From positions 226,713,501-226,777,500 of the forward strand of contig NC_134137.1 in the NCBI RefSeq assembly GCF_033958435.1: a stretch of 64,000 nucleotides of DNA, read 5' to 3'. Below the pieces are notes generated by a model that saw only the letters and a program-made list of their open reading frames with translations, searched no databases and was not told the DNA's origin. The DNA is from Carettochelys insculpta (lineage: Eukaryota; Chordata; Testudines; Carettochelyidae). Numbering within the stretch: the stretch's first letter is position 1; the number at the start of each line of letters is the position of its first letter. A program made the position numbers and the translations under genes. Shown here one piece after another: positions 12,122 through 22,791 of the stretch.

Positions 12122-14068
12122 TTACCGCCTCCTTGGAAAAACAGCGCAGGGCGGCGTTGCCATAACTGCCTCAAGCTCGCTCACCCTGCAAGCTGACGTG
12201 ATTGCGAGAAGAAAGGTCGTCTTCATCATAAGGAGGCGGAGGGAAACCGTGGCCAAAGGCTCAAACGGTGGTCCCCTTTTCACATTAAGCACCAGGTCCG
12301 AGTTCCACAGAGGTGGAAGCGGTTTCTGAGGGGGGTATAGACTTACCAGCCCTTTGAAGAACCTGGTAACCATGGGATGGGCGAACACCATGTGCCCTTC
12401 CTCTTCGTGTCTGAACACCAAAATGGCGGCCAGGTGGACCTGAAACGAGGATAGCGAGAGTCCTCCTCTCTTGAGGTCCAGTAAATACTCTAATATCACA
12501 GCCATAGGCACCGAAAAGGGGGCTAGCTGTTTGGTAGAACACCATGCCGTAAAGCGAGTCCATTTCTGCTTGAAGGTCTTCCTGGTGGAAGTCCTCCTGC
12601 TACTTTCTAGGACTTGCTGCACTTCCTCCGTACATGTGCTCTCTAGGGAGCTGAGCCATGGATTAACCACGTTTGTAGTCGCAGGCTTTGGGGGTGCGGA
12701 TGCACTATGGACCCCTGGGCTTGCGTGAGCAGATCCCGCGCCACCGGAGGGGACATCGGTGGCCGGTCCGACATGCGCAGGAATAGGGGGAACCATTGCT
12801 GTCGATCCCACGTTGGGACTATCGGGATCATTCAGGTTCCTTCCCTCCTGGCTTTCTGCAACACTTTGTGGATGAGCACTGTGGGAGGGAAAGCGTAAAG
12901 CAGGGGGCCCCTCCATGAGATCGCGAAGGCGTCCCTCAGGGACCCCCGTCCCAGTCCTGCCCTGGAGCAGAATCGTGGGCACTTCTTGTTGTGCTGAGTA
13001 GCAAACAGGGTCTATCTGGGGAAAAACCCCATAGGTGGAAAAATCGGTTGCAGCAGATCGGGACGGATCTGCCACTCGTGCGTGAGTGCGAAATGCCTGC
13101 TCAGCTGGTCTGCCTTCACATTGCGAGCGCCTGGTAAGTACGAGGCTTTCAAGGTTACATTGTTGGCGATGCAGCAGTTCCACAACCGGACTGCTTCTAC
13201 ACATAAGGCACGGGACCGAGCTCCTCCTTGCCGATTTATATAAAACATGGTGGAGGTATCGTCTGTACTGATCCCAACTACCTTGCCTTTCAGTTGGTCT
13301 CGAAAGTGTCTGCAGGCGTTGAACACTGCTTTGAGCTCCAGTATATTTGTGTGCAGTGACTGCTCCATAGAGGACCACAGCCCTTGCGTCACCTCTTCGC
13401 CCATGTGTGCTCCCCACCCTATGAGGGGGGCATCTGTAGTAAGAAAAACCAATACGTGTGGTTGGTGGAAGGGTACCCTTGTTAGCAGGTTCTCGGGGTT
13501 TACCCACCATTGCAGGGATTTGCGCACCTCCGTTGTGGGCGACGCCATCCTGTGAACAGTGTGTGCTGCTGGTTTGTATACGCTCGCCAGCCAATGCTGC
13601 ATGCTGCGCATGTGTAACCTGGCGTTCTGTTCTACGAAACGTCGCTGCTGCCATGTGGCCCAGCGGCTGTAAGCACGTCAGAACCGGCACCATAGGGCTG
13701 AAGGTGAAGCCTTGCGCGAGGGAGCCGATGGCCCGAAAGCGAGTCTCTGGTAGATACGCCCTCGCTGTAATAGAATTTATGCGTGCCCCTACGAACTCTA
13801 TGTCCTGTGTGGGGTCTGTCTTTGATTTTGTCAGATTGATAAGCAGGCCGAGCGAAGAGAACGTGCCTGCTGTGACACATATTATGCGTAGTACCTCCTC
13901 CTTCGAGGCCCCTTTGAGTAGGCAGTCATTCAGATACTGGAATATAAATACCCCCTGTCTGTGCAGGTAGGCTGACACCACTGCCAAGGTCTTGGTGAAG
14001 ACTCTGGGGGCTGAGGAGAGCCCAAACGGTAGGACCTTGTAAGTCGAGGGCTGCGAACCAATCTCCAT
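12122..14068 (-). pseudogene. DIRS RT plus tyrosine recombinase, composite open frame
   Basis: This 648-residue open frame is not one real protein. Residues 9-120 are DIRS reverse transcriptase (YKVLPFGLSSAPRVFTKTLAV; catalytic box YLND at 45-48, where active enzymes have YLDD). From about residue 140 to 430 the frame runs out of phase through the RNase H region. Residues about 440-648 are the tyrosine recombinase N-terminal and catalytic start (RKTFKQKWTRFTAWC; first catalytic arginine in RVSELEAV at 628). The RT lacks the stretch between its DWFAALDLQ piece (about 14.05-14.07 kb, next frame) and YKVLPFG, so the first catalytic aspartate region is deleted. DIRS recombinase and RT genes normally overlap in different frames. 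Confidence 0.85.
13012..13611 (-). pseudogene. DIRS RNase H domain
   Basis: In the 199-residue frame, D60 (FLTTDAPLIGWGAHMG), E92 (NILELKAVFNA) and D117/D118 (VGISTDDTSTMFYIN) form the catalytic acidic set of DIRS RNase H. It would degrade the RNA of the RNA/DNA hybrid during reverse transcription. It follows the RT on the minus strand but is in a different frame, because of a small indel near 13645. The end ...PPMGFFPR* probably corresponds to the end of the RT/RH protein. Confidence 0.85.
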
Positions 14069-14073
14069 CGTCT

Positions 14074-14510
14074 AGTGCCGTAAGGATGGAGGCGTTTGTG
14101 ATCATCCGAAAACGTTGCTTGCGCAGGTACCGGTGAGGCCTCGAAAATCTAAGATGGGCCTCCCCGTGAGGAAGTACCTCGAGTAGAACCCTCTCCCTTG
14201 CAGTTGCTCCGGCACTCTTTCCACTGCCCCTACGAGCATGAGATGGTCTACCTCCTGCTTGAGCCTCGCTACATGGGAGGTCTCCTGGAGGTGGGGCCCC
14301 GGGTGGAGGTCATGGCGGTGGGAGCAACTGGGAGGGGATGGCGTACCCCGTGGCTATGATCTCCAGCACCCATTTGTCTGTGGTGATCCTTTGCCACTGG
14401 TTATAAAATGGTCGGATGATGGCCTTGAGCACTGGTTTCGTGCCCTCTGGAAGCGAGTCCATGAGGGAGGTCAACCTAATGTGGTTGTCGAAATTATGGT
14501 TCGCTAGATG
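14074..14510 (-). pseudogene. DIRS reverse transcriptase, N-terminal pieces
   Basis: In separate minus frames: TKPVLKAIIRPFYNQWQRIT and VLEIIATGYAIP (14.32-14.46 kb), then pieces reading FYSRYFL, RPILDFRGL and DWFAALDLQ (14.06-14.2 kb). These are the DIRS RT start and fingers. Frame changes and small deletions separate them. Confidence 0.75.
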
Positions 14511-16680
14511 CGCTGCGTAATTTGCCATTGGCAACAGTAGCGTGGAGGAGGAGTAGACCTTCCTGCCCAACAGCTCTAGCTTTTTGGCATGTTTGTCTAT
14601 TCCCCCACGTTGCGACGACTCCACCACCAAAGAATTTGGTTGTGGGTGGCTGAACAGGAACTCCATGCCCTTCGTGGGCACGAAGTATTTTTTTTTTTTT
14701 TTTTTTTTTTCCGCTCTTTTGTGGACAGGCGGAATAGTCGCAGGAGTCTGCCATATCATAGTGGCAGACTCCAAGATTGCGTCATCAGCGGTATTGCTAT
14801 TTTGGAGGAGGCCGGAGGTCTCAGATTTTTGAGGAGCTTATGGTGTTGCTCTTGCACCTTTGCTGTCTGGAAGCCTTGCGTGAAGGCCACCCTCGTAAAA
14901 CAGCTCTTGGAACTGTTTGAGATCGTCCGGAGGATGGACGCCCCCCGGGGCCGTAGCCTCATCCGGGGAGGAAAGTGAGGAACCGCTGGGGTACGTCTTT
15001 CTGGACCCTTCCGGTTCCTGTTGATGATGGTACACCCTCTCACTAGAGGTGTGCGAGGAAAAATCTCGGGGTTCCATAACCAGTCCCCCCTGAGATGCTT
15101 AAGTCTCTGTCCCCGGTCACAATTGCCCTCGGGGGTACGAGATCGTTCGTAGGGATCTTTCCCTAGTAGATTGCCGATGGTGTCTATGCCCTGCGTGGTA
15201 GGGGCGACCACGGCAGTATAAGCACTGGTCTTGGGAAGGTGACCTAGACCACTCCCTTGGTGCATACCCTTTGCGTCTGGGGGAGGGAGACCGTCGAGAC
15301 CCTGGAGAGAGCGACTTTGCCTAATAGTCCAGCGGTTCAAATCCCAGGAAGGGTGGAGGTGGTCCCAGCCAGGGTGAGGCTGGTTGCAGAAATGGAGAAG
15401 GGGGCTCCGGGTAGGCCAAGGGGGGGAGGACCCCTGCCTTCTAGTTGGAGTCTGCAACATAGCGGAGGGCTGTGAGAAAGCAACTACACAGCCCTGTGCG
15501 GAGAGGGGCTGCAATGCCTCCTCTTGTGTGCAGTCTTCCCCCTCCCTTGAGGGGGTAACTCCGCCCCTGACATACAGGGGATCCCGGCCCCGTCCGCACC
15601 GAGCTCGGCACACTCGAAGTCGGTGCCGCATGTGCGGTGTCCTTCGGTGCCGGCAGGCTGCGTGCCTGCGCGCTCTGCACCGCCGGTTTTCCGGGGGTCG
15701 GTGGTACCGGCGCTTGTTTAGCTGCCGCCCTGCCTGCGGTGCGGGGCGGCTGGCTGATTATTGAAGGGTGAGCCGCTTGCACGTGGCTCTCCGTGCCGCC
15801 GCCGATCAGCTGTTGCTGCGGCTGGGGGCTGCTCGCTCCTCCCGTCCCGCTCGCTGTTGCTGCCGGCAGGGATCGGGCTGGGGAGCATACAGGGCATTCC
15901 GGCGTCCGCACCGAGCTCGGCACGCTCAAGGGCGGTGCCGCATGTGCGGTGTCCTCCAGTGGCGGCAGGCTACGTGCCTGCGCGCTCTGCACCGCCGGTT
16001 CCCCAGGGGTCAGTGCCGCTGCCCGCGGTGCCGCCGGTACCGGCGCTTGTTTAGCCGCCGCCCTGCCTGCGGTGCGGGGTGGCTGGCTGATTATCAGAGG
16101 CTGAGCCGCTTGCACGTGGCTCTCCGTGCCGCCGCCGATCAGCTGTTGCTGCGGCTGGGGCTGTTCGCTCCTCCCGTCCCGCTCGCCGTTGCTGCCGGCA
16201 GGGATCGGGCTGGGGAGCATACAGGGGATTCCGGCCCCGTCCGCACCATGCTAGGCACGCTTGAGGGCGATGCCGCATGTGCGGTGTCCTCCGGTGCCGG
16301 CAGGCTACGTGCCTGCGCGCTCTGCACTGCCGGTTCCCCGGGGGTCGGTGTCGCTGCCTGCGGTGCCACCGGTACCGGCGTTTGCTTAGCCGCCGCCCTG
16401 CCTGCGGTGCGGGGTGGCTGGCTGAGTATCGGAGGCTGAGCCGTTTCCACGTGGCTCTCCGTGCCGCCGCCGATCAGCTGTTGCTGCGGCTGGGGGCTGC
16501 TTGCTCCTCCCGTCCCGCTCGCTGTTGCTGCCGGCAGGGATCGGGCTGGAGATACTTTCCTCCGTTTCTGCGCTGATGGAGTGAGGGAGGCAGCTTTCCT
16601 TTTAAGGGCCCCGGAGGGTCCCTCCTGCTGCGGCTGCTCCGGCGCTTCTGGCTGGAGGGCCTTATCAAGAAGCAGCATTT
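14480..16680 (-). pseudogene. DIRS gag-like protein with triplicated segment
   Basis: It reads from MLLLDKALQPEAPEQPQQ (16.68 kb), through a basic stretch KRKAASLTPSAQKRRK that looks like a nuclear signal, into a Pro/Ala/Gln-rich region built of three copies of a segment of about 334 bp, and on to a C-terminal part (FLFSHPQPNSLVVESS; LLGRKVYSSSTLLLPMANYAAH) at 14.5-14.7 kb. The frame changes several times (16139-16678, 15441-16220 and 14756-15631 are separate open frames). A T run at 14.69-14.71 kb lies near the end. DIRS gag probably coats the RNA; its biochemistry is little known. Confidence 0.75.
15600..16560 (-). repeat. tandem repeat, three units of about 334 bp, in DIRS gag
   Basis: The landmark 'gatcagctgttgctgcgg' occurs at 15804, 16137 and 16472 (spacing 333 and 335). 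The landmark 'cggtgccgcatgtgcgg' occurs at about 15621, 15934 and 16268 (one base differs in the third). The first unit has a deletion of about 20 bp. Confidence 0.85.
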
Positions 16681-17029
16681 TTTTTTTTTAAAAGCCTGAA
16701 GAGGACATTGTTGATGAGTCTTTGAGTTTTTAAGTGGGTACTTAGCACCTTCTTTGTGCCGTTTTCCCCGTCCGATGGCCTGCCTTAGCAGGAGGGCTGA
16801 TAGCCCTAGCTCCTGGCCTCCGGCGCTTGTTACTGGGACTGGCTGAGCTGTCCCTCTCCTAGCTTGTTCGTTGTTGTTTTTTTTTTTTTTTTTTACAAAA
16901 TAACAACCGGCTAGCTCATAGTAGCCTAAGTGCCTGAAAAAAACTTTAAGAAAAAACAGATAAAGTCGTTGAATACACTACTTGGCCTTAGCCTAGTTGG
17001 ATTCCGTCTGCAGCCGACGGCGGTTAAGA

Positions 17030-17182
17030 GGAACTGGCGGGGACCGGATCGCGCACATGGCCGGGAGCGCGCGGGGGAGCGGCGCGCACCGGCGCATGCG
17101 CGGTCCGGCAGAAACTGCTTGGAAGATCCGATCTGCGGCGCCGGGCGAGCCCAACACCTAATGTGGAGCACCCACGGGGACA
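17030..17182. repeat. DIRS inverted terminal repeat, right
   Basis: This is the reverse complement of 11252-11404, differing at two positions by eye. It is GC-rich with several CpGs. Confidence 0.9.
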
Positions 17183-17194
17183 CTCGAAGAAGAA

Positions 17195-18250
17195 TGAAAC
17201 ATTTTCATTTGGCCCTCTTGGAGATAAAGGCCAGGGAAGAGGGGGTCTGTCAAAAGACAAATTATTACTGAAACCTCCTCATGGTGGAGCAGGGCCACCC
17301 TTGCCAGGACAAAGGACATCAAAATGAGTCCACAGATTAACTCCTCTGCTTGGACCTCAAGATTTGATGCCACTCTCCTTAACAGCTCCTGATAATCCTT
17401 AGCATCATCCTGTGGGACTGAATGTGAGGGAGCCAAAATCACTGTGTCTGATGGTGACAAGGATGAAACTGATAGTGCAGGTACCTCCACATCCCCATGG
17501 CCCAGGAACAGGTTGCTATGTGCCCTCACAGGCCTGAGGTGTGAGCACCTCTGGAACTTCCAAACCCGGAGGTGGGACAGGAAGCTTCAGCCTCTGAGAC
17601 CCCCACCACTGAGCAGGAAGGGGGAGAAGGCTGCAGGACCCCCTTCCCCCAGGCACTCAGGGGTACCAGGCCTCTGGCCCTGAAGCTACAAGCAGAGCTG
17701 TGTTGCCAGTGACACTAATGGTATCTCACTTGACCCAACATCAGCAACAACTGGTCCAAGCCAGAGACAAAGGGTGAACAAGCAATGGCCAGGGACTAGG
17801 AAATGGTAGATCACTGATGCCCCTGACAGCACTGTCGCTCACTGAATCACAAAACAGAACATCTAGACCAGAACAAGTCCTGAGTATGGGAAGGCAGTGG
17901 CCGGAGGCAATAAGCAGATCAGTAATGGTAAACCAGCAGCTAGTGTCATGCTGTCAGTATGGTCAAGGTATGGCTCATGTTCCAAGAAACCCACTGTGTG
18001 CAAAGGACATTGGAGGTGACTGTCACCCATGGGAGACTGAATGCCGAGCAGTCTCGTGATCTGTGATGAGGCGAGGTGAAAGATCAGCACTGCTCCTCCT
18101 GCCACAACATACATGCCTCCACAGGTTTACACCAATGCACTGGCAAACTGTATCTGACTCATGTTGATGGAATCCTGAGCCCAGGGACCACAGCAGCCTC
18201 CGGCGAGCCTGCCTCCCCATCGTAGGGGTGTGTTGGCTTCACACAGGCAG
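17195..18250 (-). pseudogene. DIRS gag N-terminal fragment (older, interrupted element)
   Basis: Minus frames include PSHSVPQDDAKDYQELLRRVA followed by SNLEVQAEEL (17.32-17.4 kb), and LASQGS-like repeats upstream to 18.2 kb. 'DDxKxYQELLRRVA' is typical of DIRS gag. The fragment breaks at 17194, the border of the younger DIRS, and is continued by the gag piece at 10.76-11.2 kb. Confidence 0.65.
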
Positions 18251-18882
18251 ATGCTGGTGGGATGTTCTCATGGATGGAGAACAGTGCTAGATGAATGGAG
18301 ACCTAGACATAGGACACAGATCAGGTTTTGCCTTAGACCCAGGAACTATTAAAACCAATGTTAGTGGCTTTTATAATGCCAGGATATTCTGGGATTCCTG
18401 CTGGACCATGGGCATTGAAGGCCCTGTGGGTCCAGTGTCACAGGCCTGGACAGGGGCAGGCTAGAAAACTCTACTTGAGCTGCTGCCCTACTTGCCAAAA
18501 GGGGGACTGAGCCACCTAACATGGCCCCTCCCCAGCCCTTCCCTTTTCCTTCTTGAGTGGAAAATCTCCCACCTCCCAGTTTTTCAGTTTGCCTGGAAGG
18601 AACCATGGAGGGAGACCAGCAGTGTTCCCTGTAATCTGAACACTTGGGTGGCTGCCCAGGAGAAATTTAAATGCTGCCCAGCTGATTACCAGAGAGCCCA
18701 CAGCAGGCAGCATGTGTTTCCATTGGTGGTTCACATCTGCACATGCCTTGGCGCACGTAAGATTTATTCTGTGCACAGATGGAAAAAAATTAGAGGGACC
18801 ATTGGAGACTGAGACTGGCTGGAAGATTATCCATTTTCATATTTGATATCAATTGTTGGGATTTTTAAGGCCCTTTAAAGTA

Positions 18883-19348
18883 CAGCAGTCCCTGAAGTTA
18901 AGCAAGGGTTGCGTTCCCATGCACCCTCACATAACTCAAATTTCGCGTAAGTCTGCGGCGGGTGAGGGAGGGGGCTTTTTTTCCCCCAGCAGAACACAGG
19001 TTCTGCAGCCAGGGAAGCAGCAGGAGCACCTGGAGTGCCTTTTGAAAGGTTAAGTCCTGGGGTGTGCGTGGGACAAGGGGACAACTGGGGAGGGTTAAGC
19101 CTGGCAGTGGGTTGGGGCCATGGGAGTGGGGGGGCAGGAAAGGCTGAGTTGAGCTGGAGCTGCAGGGTGGGGTGAGCTGCAGCCAGAGCTGGGGGTGGGG
19201 TGGGGCAGGTGAGTTGGAGCCACGCTAGGGATAGTGTTGAACTGGGACTGCTCATGCATACATGTGGGGCGGGGGGTGGGGTGGGTGTTGAACTTGCCTT
19301 AATAGAAGTTAAACATAACTTGAAATCACGCATTTTAAGGGATTACTG
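18883..19348. mobile_element. mariner/Tigger-like MITE
   Basis: The terminal inverted repeats are cagcagtccctgaagtt and (reverse complement of the right end) cagtaatcccttaaaat. TA dinucleotides flank both sides (18881-18882 and 19349-19350), as expected for Tc1/mariner target duplication. The inside is GC-rich with no transposase. Confidence 0.75.
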
Positions 19349-20824
19349 TACACAGATCCTGGCTCAGAGCCTTTCCAAGAGACTGTTGTGATGGGCCCCC
19401 TCCATGCTTTATGAAAATTAGGTTATGAATATAAATATGCTTAACTCTAAGATGCTTTGGACAGAAAATCTGCACATCACATTTGTGTATGTTTCATTCT
19501 TGTATGAGAAATTAGAAACACAATGTATTCCTGTTTATAGTTGTAAATGTGCTTATGACAGCTATTACAGGTGCTCCTGGAACTGTAACGACTGGGTGGT
19601 CAGCTAAACAACCTCTAAACATCCTTGCTTGTCTTGCAAATCTAAAAAGGTTGCTTGTGTTAGGAAGACATTTGAACATAGCACCTGGTACTGAAAGACA
19701 TTTTAATCCAGTGTGTCTTCCCTTGGGGTGGGATGTAGAACAAGGTTTTTCACCCTATAGGGTAGTTTGTTTAAGCAATAGGAGGCAACAAGGTCTTAAG
19801 CCTACTTTGGAATCTTTCTGACACACCCTAAGAAGTAACAAAGAACTATGAAAAGCTGTTGAGCCAAGTCAGAGAAAAGAACTGCTCTGGTTTGAAGATT
19901 TTACCTGATATGAGAACAGCTCCTTAGGGTACAAATCTGTATGCCCTAAGTTGCTTAGGGAAGACAAAACTAGCTGTGCTTTTTCCTTTTATTTTGATTC
20001 GGTAATTCACTTTGATCTGTCTGTTTTTACTTACAAACACTTAAATGCTACTGTTTTTTGCTTAATAAAAACTCTTTTGCCTATAATCAAGTCCAGCGTA
20101 AGTAATTATTATTGGGGAGGGCTATCACTGTATATTTCCCTTTCACTGACAAAAGGGATTAACCTGATGAGCCCTCGCTGTGCAAATTTTTTCAGAAAGA
20201 GATTTGGGGTTCTGATCCTTTTGGGGGGTGATTTCCTGGATGCTGTGCCCTAGAACTGAACCTCCCAGAGTTCAAGCAAACCGTCATCTGCATTGCTCTG
20301 TAAGGGGACAGTAACCCCATCTTTGTGCCTCTCATGAGGAAGACCAGAGGATCTGGCCCAGCAGGAAAGGGTGAGGGGGAGCCCCAGAGAGAAAGAACAT
20401 GAGTGTCAGTGGCACGATTACCATACTGGGGAACATTCCAAGGGGTCTTCTGCAACAGCACCTCCCTCACAACTGCAAAGCCAACACCCAAGTCCACGTT
20501 CTTTTTTTTTTTTTTTTTTTTTTACTAAAAACACGTAATAAAATTCAATCAATCACTTTAGAGAGAAAACTGATCCACTGAAATTGTTTGGACAGCTGAA
20601 AAAAAAAAATCCACGATCCTTGATTTTTAGCCAAAACATGAATACACCTAGAAAATCATAAAGCTTCAAAAAATGTATGGACATGCACTTCTTTTAAGAA
20701 CCATTCTTAACCACCTACAATGAGGTCTCCTCTTCAATGGTCGCATGAGCAGTTTGGTACAGTTATATACTCAGTTATAAATCTATTTTATCCAGACGAA
20801 AAGCAATCAAAAATGATACAGTCA

Positions 20825-20992
<168 letters not shown>

Positions 20993-21708
20993 TCAAGTTA
21001 TCTTAGCAACAGCTGCCTGGGTGACATCTTATACACACACTCTACAAGTTAATTTGGTCTGCTACAGTTAAAAGGCATTTCTGGGTAAGGGACTCTCATA
21101 GAAAGGAACTGGATTCTTGACTTCTACGAATGGTATTGCTCAAGTACAGAAATTTAAAGATTTAAGCAGTGAGTGACAATTCTATCGTATGACGTTCAGA
21201 AAAAGAATGTGCCATTAGACAAAAAGACCTGTAAATTGCAGTATCTAAGACCCATCAGTTAAAGTCTTATTGGCCGCGTCTACACGTGCTGGCTACTTTG
21301 AAGTAGCGGAGCCAACTTCGAAATAGCGCCCGTCACGGCTACACGTGTTGGGCGCTATTTCGAAGTTGACATCGACGTTAGGTGGCAAGACGCTGAAGTC
21401 GCTAACCCCATGAGGGGATGGGAATAGCGCCCTACTTCAACATTCAACGGGTGTCCCCCAACCGTGGGAGCGGACCGTCAGGTATGTACCCCCCTTGGTG
21501 CACACCCCCGGGGTTGAGGGGCGGGGGCAACAGACATGACCAGGGCCCTCCACATGCCCAGATGACCATGGTCCCAAGGACAGCAGTGGCATGTCCCTCA
21601 GAAAAGTGCATCAGCCCCTGCCCCCCCAAGCACGACGGTGCCACACCCCATCCCTGGGGATGGGGGGAGCGGAACCTAGGGTCCCCCAAGGGGAGGGGGT
21701 GGGACACC

Positions 21709-21738
21709 CATCATCATCATCAGCAGCAGCAGCAGCAG
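21709..21738 (+). repeat. compound microsatellite (CAT)4(CAG)6
   Basis: Four CAT units are followed directly by six CAG units, inside the Harbinger element in what was probably an intron of its accessory gene. Confidence 0.9.
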
Positions 21739-21854
21739 CATCTCCTGGGGACAGGGATGGGGAACCAGCAGCAGAGGGGTGGGGGGAAAAGGGCCACGGC
21801 TCGGGGCCCACACTAACGGCTGACTCCACTCTTCTTCCCCCCTGTGTTCCGCAG

Positions 21855-22380
21855 CTGCACCATCGGAGGGACTGGAGAGCACCGGCGAGGTGTCAGTGGT
21901 CCCGGAGAGCCCACCAGGGACATCACTGCAGGCCAGCCCCTCGGCAGAGCACCGACCAGCCCCGGGGGGGTACGACAGCGAAGCCAGCACCACCCCCGGA
22001 TGGCAACAGACCCCCAGCTGCTGGCGATCCTCCGGTGGCAGCTGGAGGTCTCAGAGCAGCTCCTGCGGGTGGACGAGCAGCACCTCCTGCTGCAGGAGCG
22101 GGTGCTGGCCTGGTGCCAGGAGGCATGGAGGGCCTTCATGCGAACGTTCGAGCGCATAGCTGACTACCTGGCCCCCCATGCTGCGCCGGCCGCCGCTCTG
22201 CCCGCTCCACCTGCCGTCGCACCGCCACCCGCCACCAAGGGCCCTTCCGCCGAGGGGGACCTGGGGCCAGCTGACACCCACCGGCCACATCTCCTGGTCC
22301 GCCCGGCCCCCAGCCAGCCCCGGCGAGGGCTGAGGCCGAGACGCAGGTCGCGGCCGCCCACCCTCAGCGCTGGACATTAG
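21855..22380 (+). pseudogene. Harbinger Myb/SANT-type accessory protein, last exon only
   Basis: A strong polypyrimidine tract and 'ttccgcag' acceptor end at 21854. The exon then reads as an acidic linker (APSEGLESTGEVSVVPES) in one frame. After a G run near 21962-21969 it switches to another frame with MATDPQLLAILRWQLEVSEQ and LQERVLAWCQEAWRAFMRTF, a coiled-coil tail I recognise from the C-terminus of Harbinger Myb-like proteins. It ends at 22380 after an Arg-rich tail. The DNA-binding domain exon is absent: the left terminal region runs almost directly (near 21441) into what looks like the end of that exon and a 'gtatgt' donor at about 21482. Confidence 0.6.
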
Positions 22381-22791
22381 GGGGTGTGGGGCCCAGGACG
22401 TGCCCCCCCCCCTTTGTATATATTCCCCTCAGTTGTATGTTTGTGTTTGTAAATAGTTTCTATTAGACTCCTGTTATATTTTGTTGTTATGGATGCTGAT
22501 ACCTGCCCCCCCATGTACATAGTTCTCCCTTTCCTTGTCTTCCCCTTTTCTTCTTTCATCTTATTGGAGTTGTAATATATATAATATTTATCTGGCCTGT
22601 ACATAGCAGTTAGTTAAGAGATTAATAATAAGGAGAGTTCTCTACAGAGATTTGGTTTCACAAGCAAATGTCTGGTTTTATTTCTTTTCAAGAAAGGTGA
22701 GGGGGGGTGCTCTTGGGTGCTCTGTGGTGTGGGCGTAGGGGCAGGGAGTGTTGTGGAGGATGGGGGGGGGCAGTGGCGGGCCTGCCAGCGT

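Larger units (their letters stand above)
11208..17193 (-). mobile_element. DIRS-type tyrosine-recombinase retrotransposon (youngest copy)
   Basis: This 6-kb element is bounded by inverted terminal repeats (11252-11404 and 17030-17182, 153 bp each, two mismatches counted by eye). It has the domain set of DIRS: gag, reverse transcriptase, RNase H and tyrosine recombinase, with no integrase or LTR. At its 3' side a further 64-bp perfect inverted repeat (11208-11271 and 11475-11538) and a copy of the ITR start (about 11539-11576) form the internal complementary region typical of DIRS. The family is thought to replicate through circular DNA and to integrate by recombinase, usually without target duplication. 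The termini are GC-rich, unlike the host DNA. The genes carry frameshifts and a deletion in RT, so this copy is probably inactive although it is young. Confidence 0.92.

Noticed and set aside
15768..16439. Arg/Cys-rich plus-strand open frame of 223 residues
   Set aside because: It is the complement of the triplicated DIRS gag, with repeated composition and no motif.
21709..21743. Disease-type CAG repeat expansion
   Set aside because: There are only six units, in a transposon intron, with no coding role.
21591..22163. 190-residue plus-strand open frame
   Set aside because: It crosses the splice acceptor at 21854 and runs out of phase with the recognisable coiled-coil tail; it is a shadow in GC-rich transposon DNA.
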